DNA from: Pleurocapsa sp. FMAR1
GTDB lineage: Bacteria > Cyanobacteriota > Cyanobacteriia > Cyanobacteriales > Xenococcaceae
Length of the DNA stretch: 64,000 bases
Assembly (NCBI RefSeq): GCF_963665995.1
Contig: NZ_OY762512.1
Coordinates: 930,001 to 994,000, forward strand
Direction of reading: 5' to 3'
The translations under genes were made by a program, and so were the position numbers. The notes under the pieces were generated by a model, which saw only the letters and a program-made list of their open reading frames with translations, had not been told where the DNA came from and did not search any database. Numbering within the stretch: position 1 is the stretch's first letter; the number at the start of each line of letters is the position of its first letter. This document shows positions 7,136 to 14,618 of this stretch, piece after piece.

Positions 7136-8716
7136 TTAGTGTTCCCAGTTAGTGTTCCCAGGTTTTTGCTCTTCTGACACTGGGTTTATAGCTATCCCAT
7201 CAAAATTAACGGCAATACCGTTTTCTTCCAAAATTTCTCGTTCGCGGGCGATGGTTTTAATGCTCTCTTCAAAATCCTCTCCTTGTTCTGCATAAACTTT
7301 AGTCAGGCTAGTCATGCCCCCAGCCAAGCTTGCCAAAGTAGCCTGTACTTCTTTGTTGGGGTCAACCCAACTCCAACCGCGACACTGCCACTTGATAGCT
7401 GCGTAGCGTTTGGGGCGTAGTTCGTAGTCAGCAAAGTTTAAGACCCCTGAGAGTACTGCCATATCTAGCCAGCCATCAGATTCTGGATTGCCTAATAGGA
7501 TTTCGCGGTTGAAGTTACATACAAACCAAGCCTGCAAAACCTTATAGCGATCGCGTGCGGTGATTAGAGATAACCTGCTGCTTGAATAGTTAGATTTAGA
7601 GTAGTCATTAGATATAGTCTCGTAGCTTGCGCCAATCCCCGCGCCACTGGCTCTTAGCTGTGCTTCGATAAATGCTACTAGGTTAGGATTTGGTCTAGTG
7701 GGGTCAAGTAGGTTGAACTGTTCTCCCTGTGCCTGATAGCGGATTATCCCAGGTTCAAATCTTTCATCGGCGGGCAAAGAACTATTGTCACCTTCTGTTG
7801 GTTCACCCAATAGGTCAGAATCAGGAGTAGTTACAATACCCATTACGCAGGTAGCCAGCTTGGCTGCAAGCTGCTCTGATTCCTCGTAGTCCCCCACGTT
7901 TTTCATCCTGCAAAGAGTGCTATACAGAATCGGCAAGCCTCGAAGCTGGTTAGGGCGATCGCTAAAGTACAGGTGGATAATTTCTGATGCTGGTATACGC
8001 TCTAATTCTCTTGAAATTACTCCACCCCGCCCCTGCCATAAATCCCCTGGATGCTCCTTGTAAAACCAATAGGCTACAGGACGCTGCCAACGGTTGACCT
8101 CGACTCCCATGACTATCTGATTACCTGCCCAAGATTGGTTGTGGTCTTCGGCACACTGATCGGCTTCAATTATCTCTAAAGTAAAGGGAACGGGGGAATT
8201 AGAAAAGCTCTGCTTGACCTTGCGGATAAAAACTTCTCCCGACTCCAAAACCGACCTGAAGGCAAGCTGCTGTATCTCAGGGAAAGTAAGCTGACCTGCG
8301 GTATGACACCACATCTTTTCAGATGCCCAGTCATTCCATGCAGATTCAATCAGATCGTTAACGCGATCGTCATTCAACCCCCCTTCGTCCCCCCTAATAG
8401 GGGGGATGCCTTCGGCAGGGGGGTTCTGTCTTACCTGTGCCTGAAAACCGATACCCTGATAAACAACGTTATCAACTAGCCTGCCAATTACGCCTCTAGC
8501 ATAATCATTATTGCGACACAGATCGCGACTGCGACCCCGCAGGGTAGTTAGGTCACGCCAAATATCGGCGTTAGCAGAGTTTTGGGTAGACAGCCAGTCG
8601 CCATAGTTACGTCCCCGTCTTGCTCCGTCGTATCTACGTTTACTTTGAGTACGATGTTCGATTGAATGCCTTGGGGGAGTGTTCCATAGTTTCAGAGCGA
8701 AGTTGAGCAAACCCAT
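7136..8716 (-). CDS. Phage portal protein, lambda family
   Basis: A 526-residue lambda-family (phage_portal_2) protein, the dodecameric ring through which DNA enters and leaves the head. Family features include LRGRSRDLCRNNDYARGVIG near residue 60, VDNVVYQGIGFQAQ, IIEADQC..., VNRWQRPVAYWFY, HLYFSDRPNQLRGLP, and a C-terminal AWFVCNFNREILL and WQCRGWSWVDPNKE. Length is close to lambda gpB (533). Residues ~98-113 (NPPAEGIPPIRGDEGG) have no counterpart in the family and come from a palindromic repeat. The gene precedes the protease-capsid fusion by 19 bp. Confidence 0.92.
   Translation of the reverse strand: MGLLNFALKLWNTPPRHSIEHRTQSKRRYDGARRGRNYGDWLSTQNSANADIWRDLTTLRGRSRDLCRNNDYARGVIGRLVDNVVYQGIGFQAQVRQNPPAEGIPPIRGDEGGLNDDRVNDLIESAWNDWASEKMWCHTAGQLTFPEIQQLAFRSVLESGEVFIRKVKQSFSNSPVPFTLEIIEADQCAEDHNQSWAGNQIVMGVEVNRWQRPVAYWFYKEHPGDLWQGRGGVISRELERIPASEIIHLYFSDRPNQLRGLPILYSTLCRMKNVGDYEESEQLAAKLATCVMGIVTTPDSDLLGEPTEGDNSSLPADERFEPGIIRYQAQGEQFNLLDPTRPNPNLVAFIEAQLRASGAGIGASYETISNDYSKSNYSSSRLSLITARDRYKVLQAWFVCNFNREILLGNPESDGWLDMAVLSGVLNFADYELRPKRYAAIKWQCRGWSWVDPNKEVQATLASLAGGMTSLTKVYAEQGEDFEESIKTIAREREILEENGIAVNFDGIAINPVSEEQKPGNTNWEH
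8378..8425. repeat. Palindromic CCCCCC...GGGGGG repeat in frame in portal gene
   Basis: The DNA has CCCCCCTAATAGGGGGG flanked by further runs (AACCCCCCTTCG and CAGGGGGGTT), closely like the intergenic CCCCCCTTATTAAGGGGGG at about 8759-8778. Within the portal gene it adds about 16 residues and keeps the frame. Confidence 0.7.
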
Positions 8717-8806
8717 ATATAACTACCGTTGATAACTGTAGTTAGAGTTCCCCCAATCCCCCCTTATTAAGGGGGGCTAGGGGGGATTGAGAATAGGATA
8801 GTTGAA

Positions 8807-9136
8807 TTGGTTTTTTGTCTTTGGTCTGAATTACCAACAGGTTTTAAAAAACTTGGTCTACAGGTCAACGTAACGGAAAATGGCGAATCAATAATAATTT
8901 ACAACGGTCACCAACAATATGGGTTAACCGATATCGATCCACCTACAAAAGCCGTCATGATTTGTGCTGCTCTCTCTGGCTCATTCAGAATTGGCTTTTA
9001 TTTTCCTCCGCGAAGTGGAAAGAATTATCTAAGAGCGGAAACTGACCCCAACATTCCGTCCGCCAATAGAAGATTTGTTTTTAAGTTTAGCTATGCGATT
9101 TCTCAAATATTTCTGACGCTCGTAAAGGCTGGCTAA
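8807..9136 (+). CDS. Possible small protein opposite the phage operon
   Basis: A 109-codon frame with a TTG start on the plus strand, in the 312-bp gap between the portal gene and the gpW-position gene; its last 108 bp are antisense to the latter. The non-overlapping part (LQVNVTENGESIIIYNGHQQ, ALSGSFRIGFYFPP) has gene-like codon use, while the overlapping part does not need to be coding. No family recognised. It may be a small accessory gene, a fragment, or chance. Confidence 0.28.
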   Translation: MVFCLWSELPTGFKKLGLQVNVTENGESIIIYNGHQQYGLTDIDPPTKAVMICAALSGSFRIGFYFPPRSGKNYLRAETDPNIPSANRRFVFKFSYAISQIFLTLVKAG

Positions 9137-9559
9137 ATCGTTATAGCGAACTTTTCGAGTACCGATATAGTATTCGGCTACATTTTTGCTAGATAGTTCG
9201 GCGATCGCTTTGGTTAATAGTTCTAGTTCAATCTCATCACTGAATCTAGCCTCAAACCCAGTAGAAGCTCTGGCTAAATCTTGAATAACCATTATTGACC
9301 CAGTAGCAATGGTTGTCCTCTCGTTGCCACGAGTTACCATTGCCTGCCAAGAGTAAGTTCCAGGAAGTAAATTAGCACTCTGGGTTGAGGAGATTTGAGT
9401 TTGGTAGTTTCCATCATAGGGGCTAGCGACAAGATCTAAGACAGATTCTCCACGTATAGCCCAGGATAATTGCCATTCGGTCGGGGGATACTCTGGTAAG
9501 GTACTAATCCATTTTTTGAAGTCGCCAGATACGATTGATTTGGGTGGGTTTAGGAGCAT
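9029..9559 (-). CDS. Ig-like phage protein with gpW-like C-terminus
   Basis: A 176-residue protein. Residues ~15-95 have the pattern of a phage Ig-like module (YPPTEWQLSWAIRG, LPGTYSWQAMVTRGNERTTI, TGSIMVIQDL). The C-terminal ~80 residues (ELLTKAIAELSS, KVRYNDLASLYERQKYLRNR, closing GRNVGVSFRS) resemble the gpW-like head-completion region, which ends in a basic GR.V.V.F segment. In lambda, gpW lies between terminase large subunit and portal, exactly this position. gpW plugs the portal before tail joining. The assignment rests on position plus weak motif similarity. Confidence 0.65.
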   Translation of the reverse strand: MLLNPPKSIVSGDFKKWISTLPEYPPTEWQLSWAIRGESVLDLVASPYDGNYQTQISSTQSANLLPGTYSWQAMVTRGNERTTIATGSIMVIQDLARASTGFEARFSDEIELELLTKAIAELSSKNVAEYYIGTRKVRYNDLASLYERQKYLRNRIAKLKNKSSIGGRNVGVSFRS

Positions 9560-9637
9560 TTTTTAACAACAATAGACACAACCCTTATTTTTTCCCTATC
9601 AACTCAGCTATGTATCGATTTTTTTAATTTTTGTTTT

Positions 9638-11545
9638 CTAACCTCGCCTTCTTTTTCTTGTCCTGCTCCGATTAACGTTCGCGCCCTCTTTTTTTGGTTC
9701 GGAGCTTTTGCCATTAACATCTGCGTTATTTTGAGGCGCGGAAATATTCTCAGGCTGTTGAGTCTCTAAATTCTTTTTGATCGTATTCCAGTTTACTCGA
9801 CTAACTCCGCAAAGGTGAGCAGCAGCTAAAGCGTAAACGGAACAATCTAACGCCTCGTTACGAACTCCTGCTAGTACTTGCCAAACTAGATAAGGTCTGC
9901 CATTTTTATGCTTTGTTACCTGCACCTCGCTACAAAATCCCTCGTACCAGTTTGTATCTAAGTTATTGGCAAAGTTTAAATACTTAGCTCCTGGTGTTTC
10001 TATTTGCGACCTGCTGTATAGGGTTTCTTTAGCCAAATCCACGCCGATTTTATAGAGCTTGATAGCCGCCTTTATCTTCTCCCCGCGATAGTTCACCTGC
10101 TGAAGCGTGGGAATTGACACCAGTGGTTTGTCTCCAGATACACCTTTAATGGCAAACCAATGAGATGCCTTAAACTTACGTACCCAGTGATAGACTTCTT
10201 GAGTTAAATATCCAGAGTCAACGCAAGTGGCTCTAACCCTTAATTCGCCACCCAATACGTGAGCATAGTTTTGAGAAGTCAGATGATAAAGCTGTTCCCA
10301 CACATCGCTAGAGAGCGGATCGCCCATTATTTTCTCATAGCGAACTACATAAGCCTCCTCCCCGCGTCCCCAACCCCAAATGGCAACCTCAAGGCGATCG
10401 GCTTGTACATCTACTCCAGCAGTTAGCATCAAGCATCCATTTGGTACAGTACCAGTAGAATAATTTGATTGTAGCCCGCGATCGCGTAACTTCTGCCAGT
10501 TTAATCTTTCCCCTGCCACGCGTTCAAAAGGCAGTCCTAGAGTGGCGTTCCAGAATACCTGTAGCTTTTGGTGGTCATCTTTACTGCTCTCGTAATCTAG
10601 GCATAAATCAATCCAGCCGTTCCAGGGAGAATAAAAGCGATTGATATGAAAACCAATATGCCTGGGGTCTTTTGCTTTGGCTGTGGCTTGCCATTGCCCA
10701 CTACGCAACATTTGTGCCTTGTCTTTTTCGGCTATGGGAGCATTACAGCTTTGACAGATATAGTAGACTCCTCCTAAAGGGTCAGCATCACTCGTGTCTT
10801 TACCCGCATACTGAAACCTGTCCCAAATCAAATGCTGACGATGCCCACAGTGAGGGCAGGGGACAAAATATCTGCGTTTATCCGATACGTTCCACTCATC
10901 CTCAATTCGCGAATTCTCTTTGATACTGGGAGTGCTTACTAGAAATACCAGCCAGTTCCAGAATGTCTCTGTCCGTTGAATCGCTAGCTTAACTGGGTCG
11001 CCTTCTTTTCCTGCCGATGCTGGATACTTATCAATCTCATCGCCAAAATAAGCACGGATGCTCATTGATGCCAGGGAGCTAGGAGAATTAGCACCAGCCA
11101 AGCGTAGAAATCCTCCTGCAAACATCTTCATCAAAATGGTGGAAGTGGCATTTCTTGACTTTTGAACTACCTTTTTAGCGACTGGCTTAACGTTAACTAT
11201 CGCACTAGCTAACTTCTCCTTGCTAAACATCTCCGTCATAGCCGTAGTCGGGTGAGTCATCATCATCGAGCAAGGGTCGAGGTCAATCAGATAGCAGATA
11301 ATCATCAGCAAAATGATTGTCTTGCCTATCTGTGCGCTACACATCAAAGTTACCTTTTGTACGCGGGGTTCACAGACGGCATCTAAGATACCCTCTTGAT
11401 ATGGCGCACGGGTTACACTCCACTTCCCAGGCTCTGCGGATGTTTCGGGCAATTCAAAATTCTCGACCCCCCATTGGGAAATTAACTGTCTTTTAGGTGG
11501 AGTAAATTCTGTAAAGGCACGATATAAAAGAGATGTAGCTTTCAT
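9638..11545 (-). CDS. Terminase large subunit, GpA family
   Basis: A 635-residue DNA-packaging motor. The N-terminal ATPase has the atypical P-loop LMCSAQIGKT near residue 67, Walker B YFGDEID at ~166-172 and motif III FLVSTPS. A zinc-binding PCPHCGHRQ with a later CQSC follows, then the nuclease domain starting GVDVQADRLEVAIWGWG near 372, with ATCVDSGYLT and EALDCSVYALAAA near the end. This is the complete GpA layout, and the length is close to lambda gpA (641). The C-terminal tail is basic (NRSRTRKRRRG). It works with the Nu1-like small subunit at 13 kb, but two opposite-strand genes separate the pair. Confidence 0.95.
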   Translation of the reverse strand: MKATSLLYRAFTEFTPPKRQLISQWGVENFELPETSAEPGKWSVTRAPYQEGILDAVCEPRVQKVTLMCSAQIGKTIILLMIICYLIDLDPCSMMMTHPTTAMTEMFSKEKLASAIVNVKPVAKKVVQKSRNATSTILMKMFAGGFLRLAGANSPSSLASMSIRAYFGDEIDKYPASAGKEGDPVKLAIQRTETFWNWLVFLVSTPSIKENSRIEDEWNVSDKRRYFVPCPHCGHRQHLIWDRFQYAGKDTSDADPLGGVYYICQSCNAPIAEKDKAQMLRSGQWQATAKAKDPRHIGFHINRFYSPWNGWIDLCLDYESSKDDHQKLQVFWNATLGLPFERVAGERLNWQKLRDRGLQSNYSTGTVPNGCLMLTAGVDVQADRLEVAIWGWGRGEEAYVVRYEKIMGDPLSSDVWEQLYHLTSQNYAHVLGGELRVRATCVDSGYLTQEVYHWVRKFKASHWFAIKGVSGDKPLVSIPTLQQVNYRGEKIKAAIKLYKIGVDLAKETLYSRSQIETPGAKYLNFANNLDTNWYEGFCSEVQVTKHKNGRPYLVWQVLAGVRNEALDCSVYALAAAHLCGVSRVNWNTIKKNLETQQPENISAPQNNADVNGKSSEPKKEGANVNRSRTRKRRRG

Positions 11546-11635
11546 CCCTTAAATTTACTCTGTTTATTTACCTGGGCGGTGCGATCGCGATCGCGGATAA
11601 ATATGTGGCTGTCCAATAATTTGAATGCTATCATT

Positions 11636-11680
11636 ATCGGCGCAAGGCAGAACGTAGCTGAGCGTATCGAGTCTAAGCAA
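11636..11680 (+). repeat. Pentanucleotide-phased array, block A
   Basis: Nine consecutive 5-nt units (ATCGG, CGCAA, GGCAG, AACGT, AGCTG, AGCGT, ATCGA, GTCTA, AGCAA) all have C as third base. The block ends 21 bp before the ATG of the plus-strand phage gene. The same unit structure occurs in the larger array downstream of that gene. Confidence 0.6.
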
Positions 11681-11701
11681 TTAATAATAGTGTATGGGTA
11701 A

Positions 11702-12295
11702 ATGGCAAAAAAAATTGAGTTAGAAATTGAATCGTTGGGTACTTACTCTCAAAATAAGCCAGTTAGCGTCGAAAAGAACAAAAAAGAATCGCACGATGAC
11801 TATGAACAGAGAACCTGGATGTACAGAATGCACTGGGACGATGACGACCGCGTTTTTATTCCCCCAATGGCATTTAAGAACTGTATCTCCGAAGCAGCTA
11901 AATATCTGAGCATAAAAACTTCAGGTAAAGCCACTTTTACCAAGCATTTTAAAGCTGGTGTCTTGATTGTCGATCCTTCAGTTCTTAAAAATCCGCAAAA
12001 AGAACAACCAATTCTCAAAGACTCAGTTAGAGGCGACAGAGTTTTTGTTCCCAGCAACGGCATAGCTGGTGGAGGATCGAGAGTCTGGAAAACTTTTCCC
12101 TGTATCGATGCCTGGAAAACCAGTTTAACGGTGCTAATACTAGACGACATTATTACAGAATCAGTCTTTTTAGAACATATTAATCAGGCTGGTCATTTAA
12201 TCGGTGTCGGTCGCTTTAGACCAATTAACAACGGCTACTATGGCAGGTTTAAGGTCAATAACCACAGTTGGTATGATAGCTTAACTGCTTCTTAG
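11702..12295 (+). CDS. Conserved phage protein, possibly RAMP/Cas7-like
   Basis: A 197-residue protein of a family common in temperate phages as a hypothetical protein. Visible features are a beta-rich start (KIELEIESLGTYSQNKPVSV), a short acidic region WDDDDRVFIPPMAFKNCISE (family pattern: D..G..IP...I...L..AAK), FPCIDAWKTSLTVLILDD (family: RP.F..W...V...), and a C-terminal glycine-rich loop IGVGRFRPINNGYYGRFKV. A small beta/alpha protein ending in a G-rich loop is reminiscent of RAMP-fold RNA-binding proteins such as Cas7, but this is inference. It lies opposite to and between the terminase genes and is bracketed by pentanucleotide-phased DNA, which begins inside its stop codon. Confidence 0.75.
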   Translation: MAKKIELEIESLGTYSQNKPVSVEKNKKESHDDYEQRTWMYRMHWDDDDRVFIPPMAFKNCISEAAKYLSIKTSGKATFTKHFKAGVLIVDPSVLKNPQKEQPILKDSVRGDRVFVPSNGIAGGGSRVWKTFPCIDAWKTSLTVLILDDIITESVFLEHINQAGHLIGVGRFRPINNGYYGRFKVNNHSWYDSLTAS

Positions 12296-12515
12296 CAAAG
12301 CAAAGCCCAGCCTAGCCGAATCCAGCACAGTGAAGCGAAATTTAGCAAAGCGTAGCGAAATTTAGCGAAGCGGAGCGTAGCAGAGTACAGCCAATCAGAT
12401 CTGAACAAGTCGAAGCAATTATTTCAATCTTTTTTGTCTTAGCATAGCAAAGCAAAACTCAGCCAAGCGTGGCAAAACGTAGCATATCCCATCCCATCAA
12501 ACTAATTCAAAGCGA
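12294..12515 (+). repeat. Pentanucleotide-phased AGCNN arrays, blocks B and C
   Basis: From 12294 (inside the TAG of the upstream gene) to 12418 the DNA divides into 25 units of 5 nt; AGC opens 16 of them, A is first in 24, and the third base is a pyrimidine in all 25. A T-rich break (12419-12440) follows, then 15 more units from 12441 to 12515, third base C in 14 and T in 1, running into the ATG of the next gene. Units are degenerate (AGCAA, AGCGT, AGCGA, ATCCC), so simple slippage does not explain the pattern. The 220-bp interval holds no coding frame. Confidence 0.85.
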
Positions 12516-13012
12516 TGAATCCTCTTAAAGTCCTTCCAGAGACATCTTTGCTGGTCAACAAGTTCAAGCAAACTAAAGCAGGAGAAATATTGACCTACGA
12601 AGAGATGAGCAAATGCTTAAACTTTGATATCAAAGATAAAAGGCACATATTTTATTCGGCAGCCAATATAGCCAGAAAAGAGGCAAATATCGAACTTGTT
12701 AACATATCTGGAATTGGCTACAAAAGATTGCCCAACAATCAAATTGCCAAAACTACCCAAGAAAAGTACCAAGAAAAACTTAGAAACGACAACCTAAGCT
12801 ACTGTAGCAAACTCCAAAGCATACAGGTAAAAGATTTAGGCAAGGCAGAATATACTCAATACCTATCTGCTCAAGCTATTTTAGTTGTCAGACAGGCAAT
12901 CTCTGATGATTTTGTTAATAAAAAAATCGAGGCAGCGATCGCCAACGATCCTAATAAAATACTTAAAAGTGCTACTCAAGCAGTAATTGATAATTTGCCT
13001 AGCTTTTATTAG
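12515..13012 (+). CDS. Phage protein with winged-helix-like N-terminus
   Basis: A 165-residue protein. Residues ~15-75 (AGEILTYEEMSKCLNFDIKD, then YSAANIARKEANIELVNISG and GYKRL) match a phage pattern L..G..ISYeeLs...g.d.....r..l.sA..I.r.e.gi.f..v.g.GykRL, which looks like a winged-helix DNA/RNA-binding domain. The C-terminal half is helical (YLSAQAILVVRQAISDDFVN) and unrecognised. The ATG is joined directly to the pentanucleotide array. The 3' end overlaps the stop of the terminase small subunit gene by 4 bp, tail to tail. With the preceding gene it forms a plus-strand pair. Confidence 0.7.
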   Translation: MNPLKVLPETSLLVNKFKQTKAGEILTYEEMSKCLNFDIKDKRHIFYSAANIARKEANIELVNISGIGYKRLPNNQIAKTTQEKYQEKLRNDNLSYCSKLQSIQVKDLGKAEYTQYLSAQAILVVRQAISDDFVNKKIEAAIANDPNKILKSATQAVIDNLPSFY

Positions 13013-13476
13013 TCTTCTCCCCCCAATTCAACCAACGCCTCATTAATGACTTGTGCAAGCCTTGCCTGTATATCTTCGGGCTTATCCATACCAGACAATT
13101 CTAAGGCTAATTTAGCAGGAAGATTTATAAACTTTGCCTTAGTATTAGCGATCGCATTTTTCCACAAGTCCAGCACTTCTCCTGCATCTACCAACTTACC
13201 TTCTAGCAGATCGGCTTTCATGTTTTTAATTCTGGCGATCGCCCTACGTTCGGCGACCTCCTCTTTTAGTTTCTGCAACTGTAACTCTGCTTTGGGATTA
13301 TCCTTTAATCCCATCACCTCATCTTCTAATTGAGCAATACGATGTCTCAGAGCCGAAATTAACCCATATTTGCCCTCATCTCGCTCCAAATACTCTTGGG
13401 CTGCCCAATTCTCAATCGTGCGGTAGTGTACGCCTACTGCCTTTGCCACTTCTGCTGCCGACAAATATTGCTCCAT
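13009..13476 (-). CDS. Terminase small subunit, Nu1-like
   Basis: About 155 residues from the ATG at 13476, chosen because MEQYLSAAEVAKAVGVHYRT places the helix-turn-helix at the N-terminus as in lambda Nu1; the frame itself extends up to 13527. The HTH (AEVAKAVGVHYRTIENWAAQ) would recognise the packaging site. A long charged helix follows (KAELQLQKLKEEVAERRAIA and RIKNMKADLLEGKLVDAGEV), then a helical dimerisation region with IAGE-like LALELSGM. This is the layout of the Nu1 terminase small subunit family. It marks the start of the head operon but has no lysis or regulatory genes upstream. Confidence 0.82.
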   Translation of the reverse strand: MEQYLSAAEVAKAVGVHYRTIENWAAQEYLERDEGKYGLISALRHRIAQLEDEVMGLKDNPKAELQLQKLKEEVAERRAIARIKNMKADLLEGKLVDAGEVLDLWKNAIANTKAKFINLPAKLALELSGMDKPEDIQARLAQVINEALVELGGED

Positions 13477-13694
13477 GAACACAATATGCCCAAGGTGCGT
13501 TTTGAGTAACAAAGGACTTGTCCGCATGTAGCTTCATACTCAATCATTCACCGCACCACCACAACCCCTCTCAAAATTTTTTGCACCTAAAAACGTACCG
13601 CGGATTTCCCAACTGCATATGTTTAGGTTCAGTAAGTACCTTTTTAATTAGATCGAATATAGATCGCACTCTTTTAATCAATCTTTCAAACTAG

Positions 13695-13768
13695 TGTCAG
13701 AGGGGAGACTTGAACTCCCGACCCCCGGCTTATGAGTCCGATGCTCTAACCAACTGAGCTACTCTGAC
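13695..13768 (-). tRNA. tRNA-Met (CAT), elongator type
   Basis: The minus strand gives a complete cloverleaf: acceptor GTCAGAG/CTCTGAC, D arm GCTCAGTTGGTTAGAGC, anticodon loop CTCATAA (anticodon CAT), variable region GGGTC, T arm GGGAG-TTCAAGT-CTCCC, discriminator A; CCA is not encoded. The anticodon stem shows an A-G mismatch next to the loop. The T-stem, the usual phage attachment site, faces the phage module 167 bp away. Confidence 0.93.
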
Positions 13769-14014
13769 TAACGGATTACTAAAATATATAGTAGCAAAAA
13801 AAGTCACAAGATAAAAAGTATTTATCTAAAATTTTTGCTTGTGGTAATTTGATTTCTAATTTTTGCTCGTTGAAAGATTCGACAAATTGTCAAAATCATT
13901 GCTGTTTATCTATAGATAATTACAGCACTTTTCTCTTTATTTTTGTACAAAAAACTTGTTGTCAAACTTACAATTTTAACAATAGGTGTTACAAGCAAAA
14001 CGTTGCAGTTATTC

Positions 14015-14587
14015 TCAGCTATGAGTCTTATTATGATCTTTTATGGTGCGATTACTTTGTGATTTGGTATGGCTCAAATGGAGTAAATACTGGCTGATAG
14101 AAATAAGTAAAATTGCCAAAGCAACATAAATTACATCACTCAGTTTGCCGAGTTCGATACTCAGCATTTGCTTAAATAGGCTGACAATTAGAGCAACGAC
14201 AATTACATTAACTAATTTGCCTTTTAGTTCTTCTAGGCTGGCGCTTTGCAGAATACTAGAATCATCTTGATGCTTGATTTCTATTTCTGAAATAAATAAC
14301 TCGTAAATACCAAAAGCGAAAATTAACAAAACAATGCCGATGAGATAATAATCTACACCCCCAATGATGTAGGTAACTGTCTTAATCGTCATTTCCGCCT
14401 CTGGATGTTGAGGATCTAATGTCAGAGTTAATCCTGCCCAGATATCTACAGTGCCGATCAAGATCAAGCGTAAAGCACTGAGTAAACTAAAAATAACTGG
14501 AATTAGAATGAAAAAACGAAAGTTCCAAATCAAGCTTTCAAAAGTTAACTCAAGCTTTCTAAATTTTCCTGTTGTCTTGTTTTTCAT
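14015..14587 (-). CDS. YqhA/UPF0114-family membrane protein
   Basis: A 190-residue protein with the UPF0114 (YqhA) layout: a basic amphipathic start leading into FESLIWNFRFFILIPVIFSL (TM1), a second hydrophobic segment around YYLIGIVLLIFAFGIYELFI (TM2), the conserved SLEELKGKLVNVIVVALIVS (TM3) and VIYVALAILLISISQYLLHL (TM4). The function of the family is not established. The C-terminal tail (SQSNRTIKDHNKTHS) is hydrophilic. It lies 31 bp downstream of the glycosyltransferase gene on the same strand, so the two may be co-transcribed. Confidence 0.85.
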   Translation of the reverse strand: MKNKTTGKFRKLELTFESLIWNFRFFILIPVIFSLLSALRLILIGTVDIWAGLTLTLDPQHPEAEMTIKTVTYIIGGVDYYLIGIVLLIFAFGIYELFISEIEIKHQDDSSILQSASLEELKGKLVNVIVVALIVSLFKQMLSIELGKLSDVIYVALAILLISISQYLLHLSHTKSQSNRTIKDHNKTHS

Positions 14588-14618
14588 TAATGCCCATTAT
14601 GATTAGCAATCATTAAAT

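Noticed and set aside
12294-12515. CRISPR array
   Set aside because: The repeat unit is only 5 nt and degenerate, with no spacers and no cas1/cas2.
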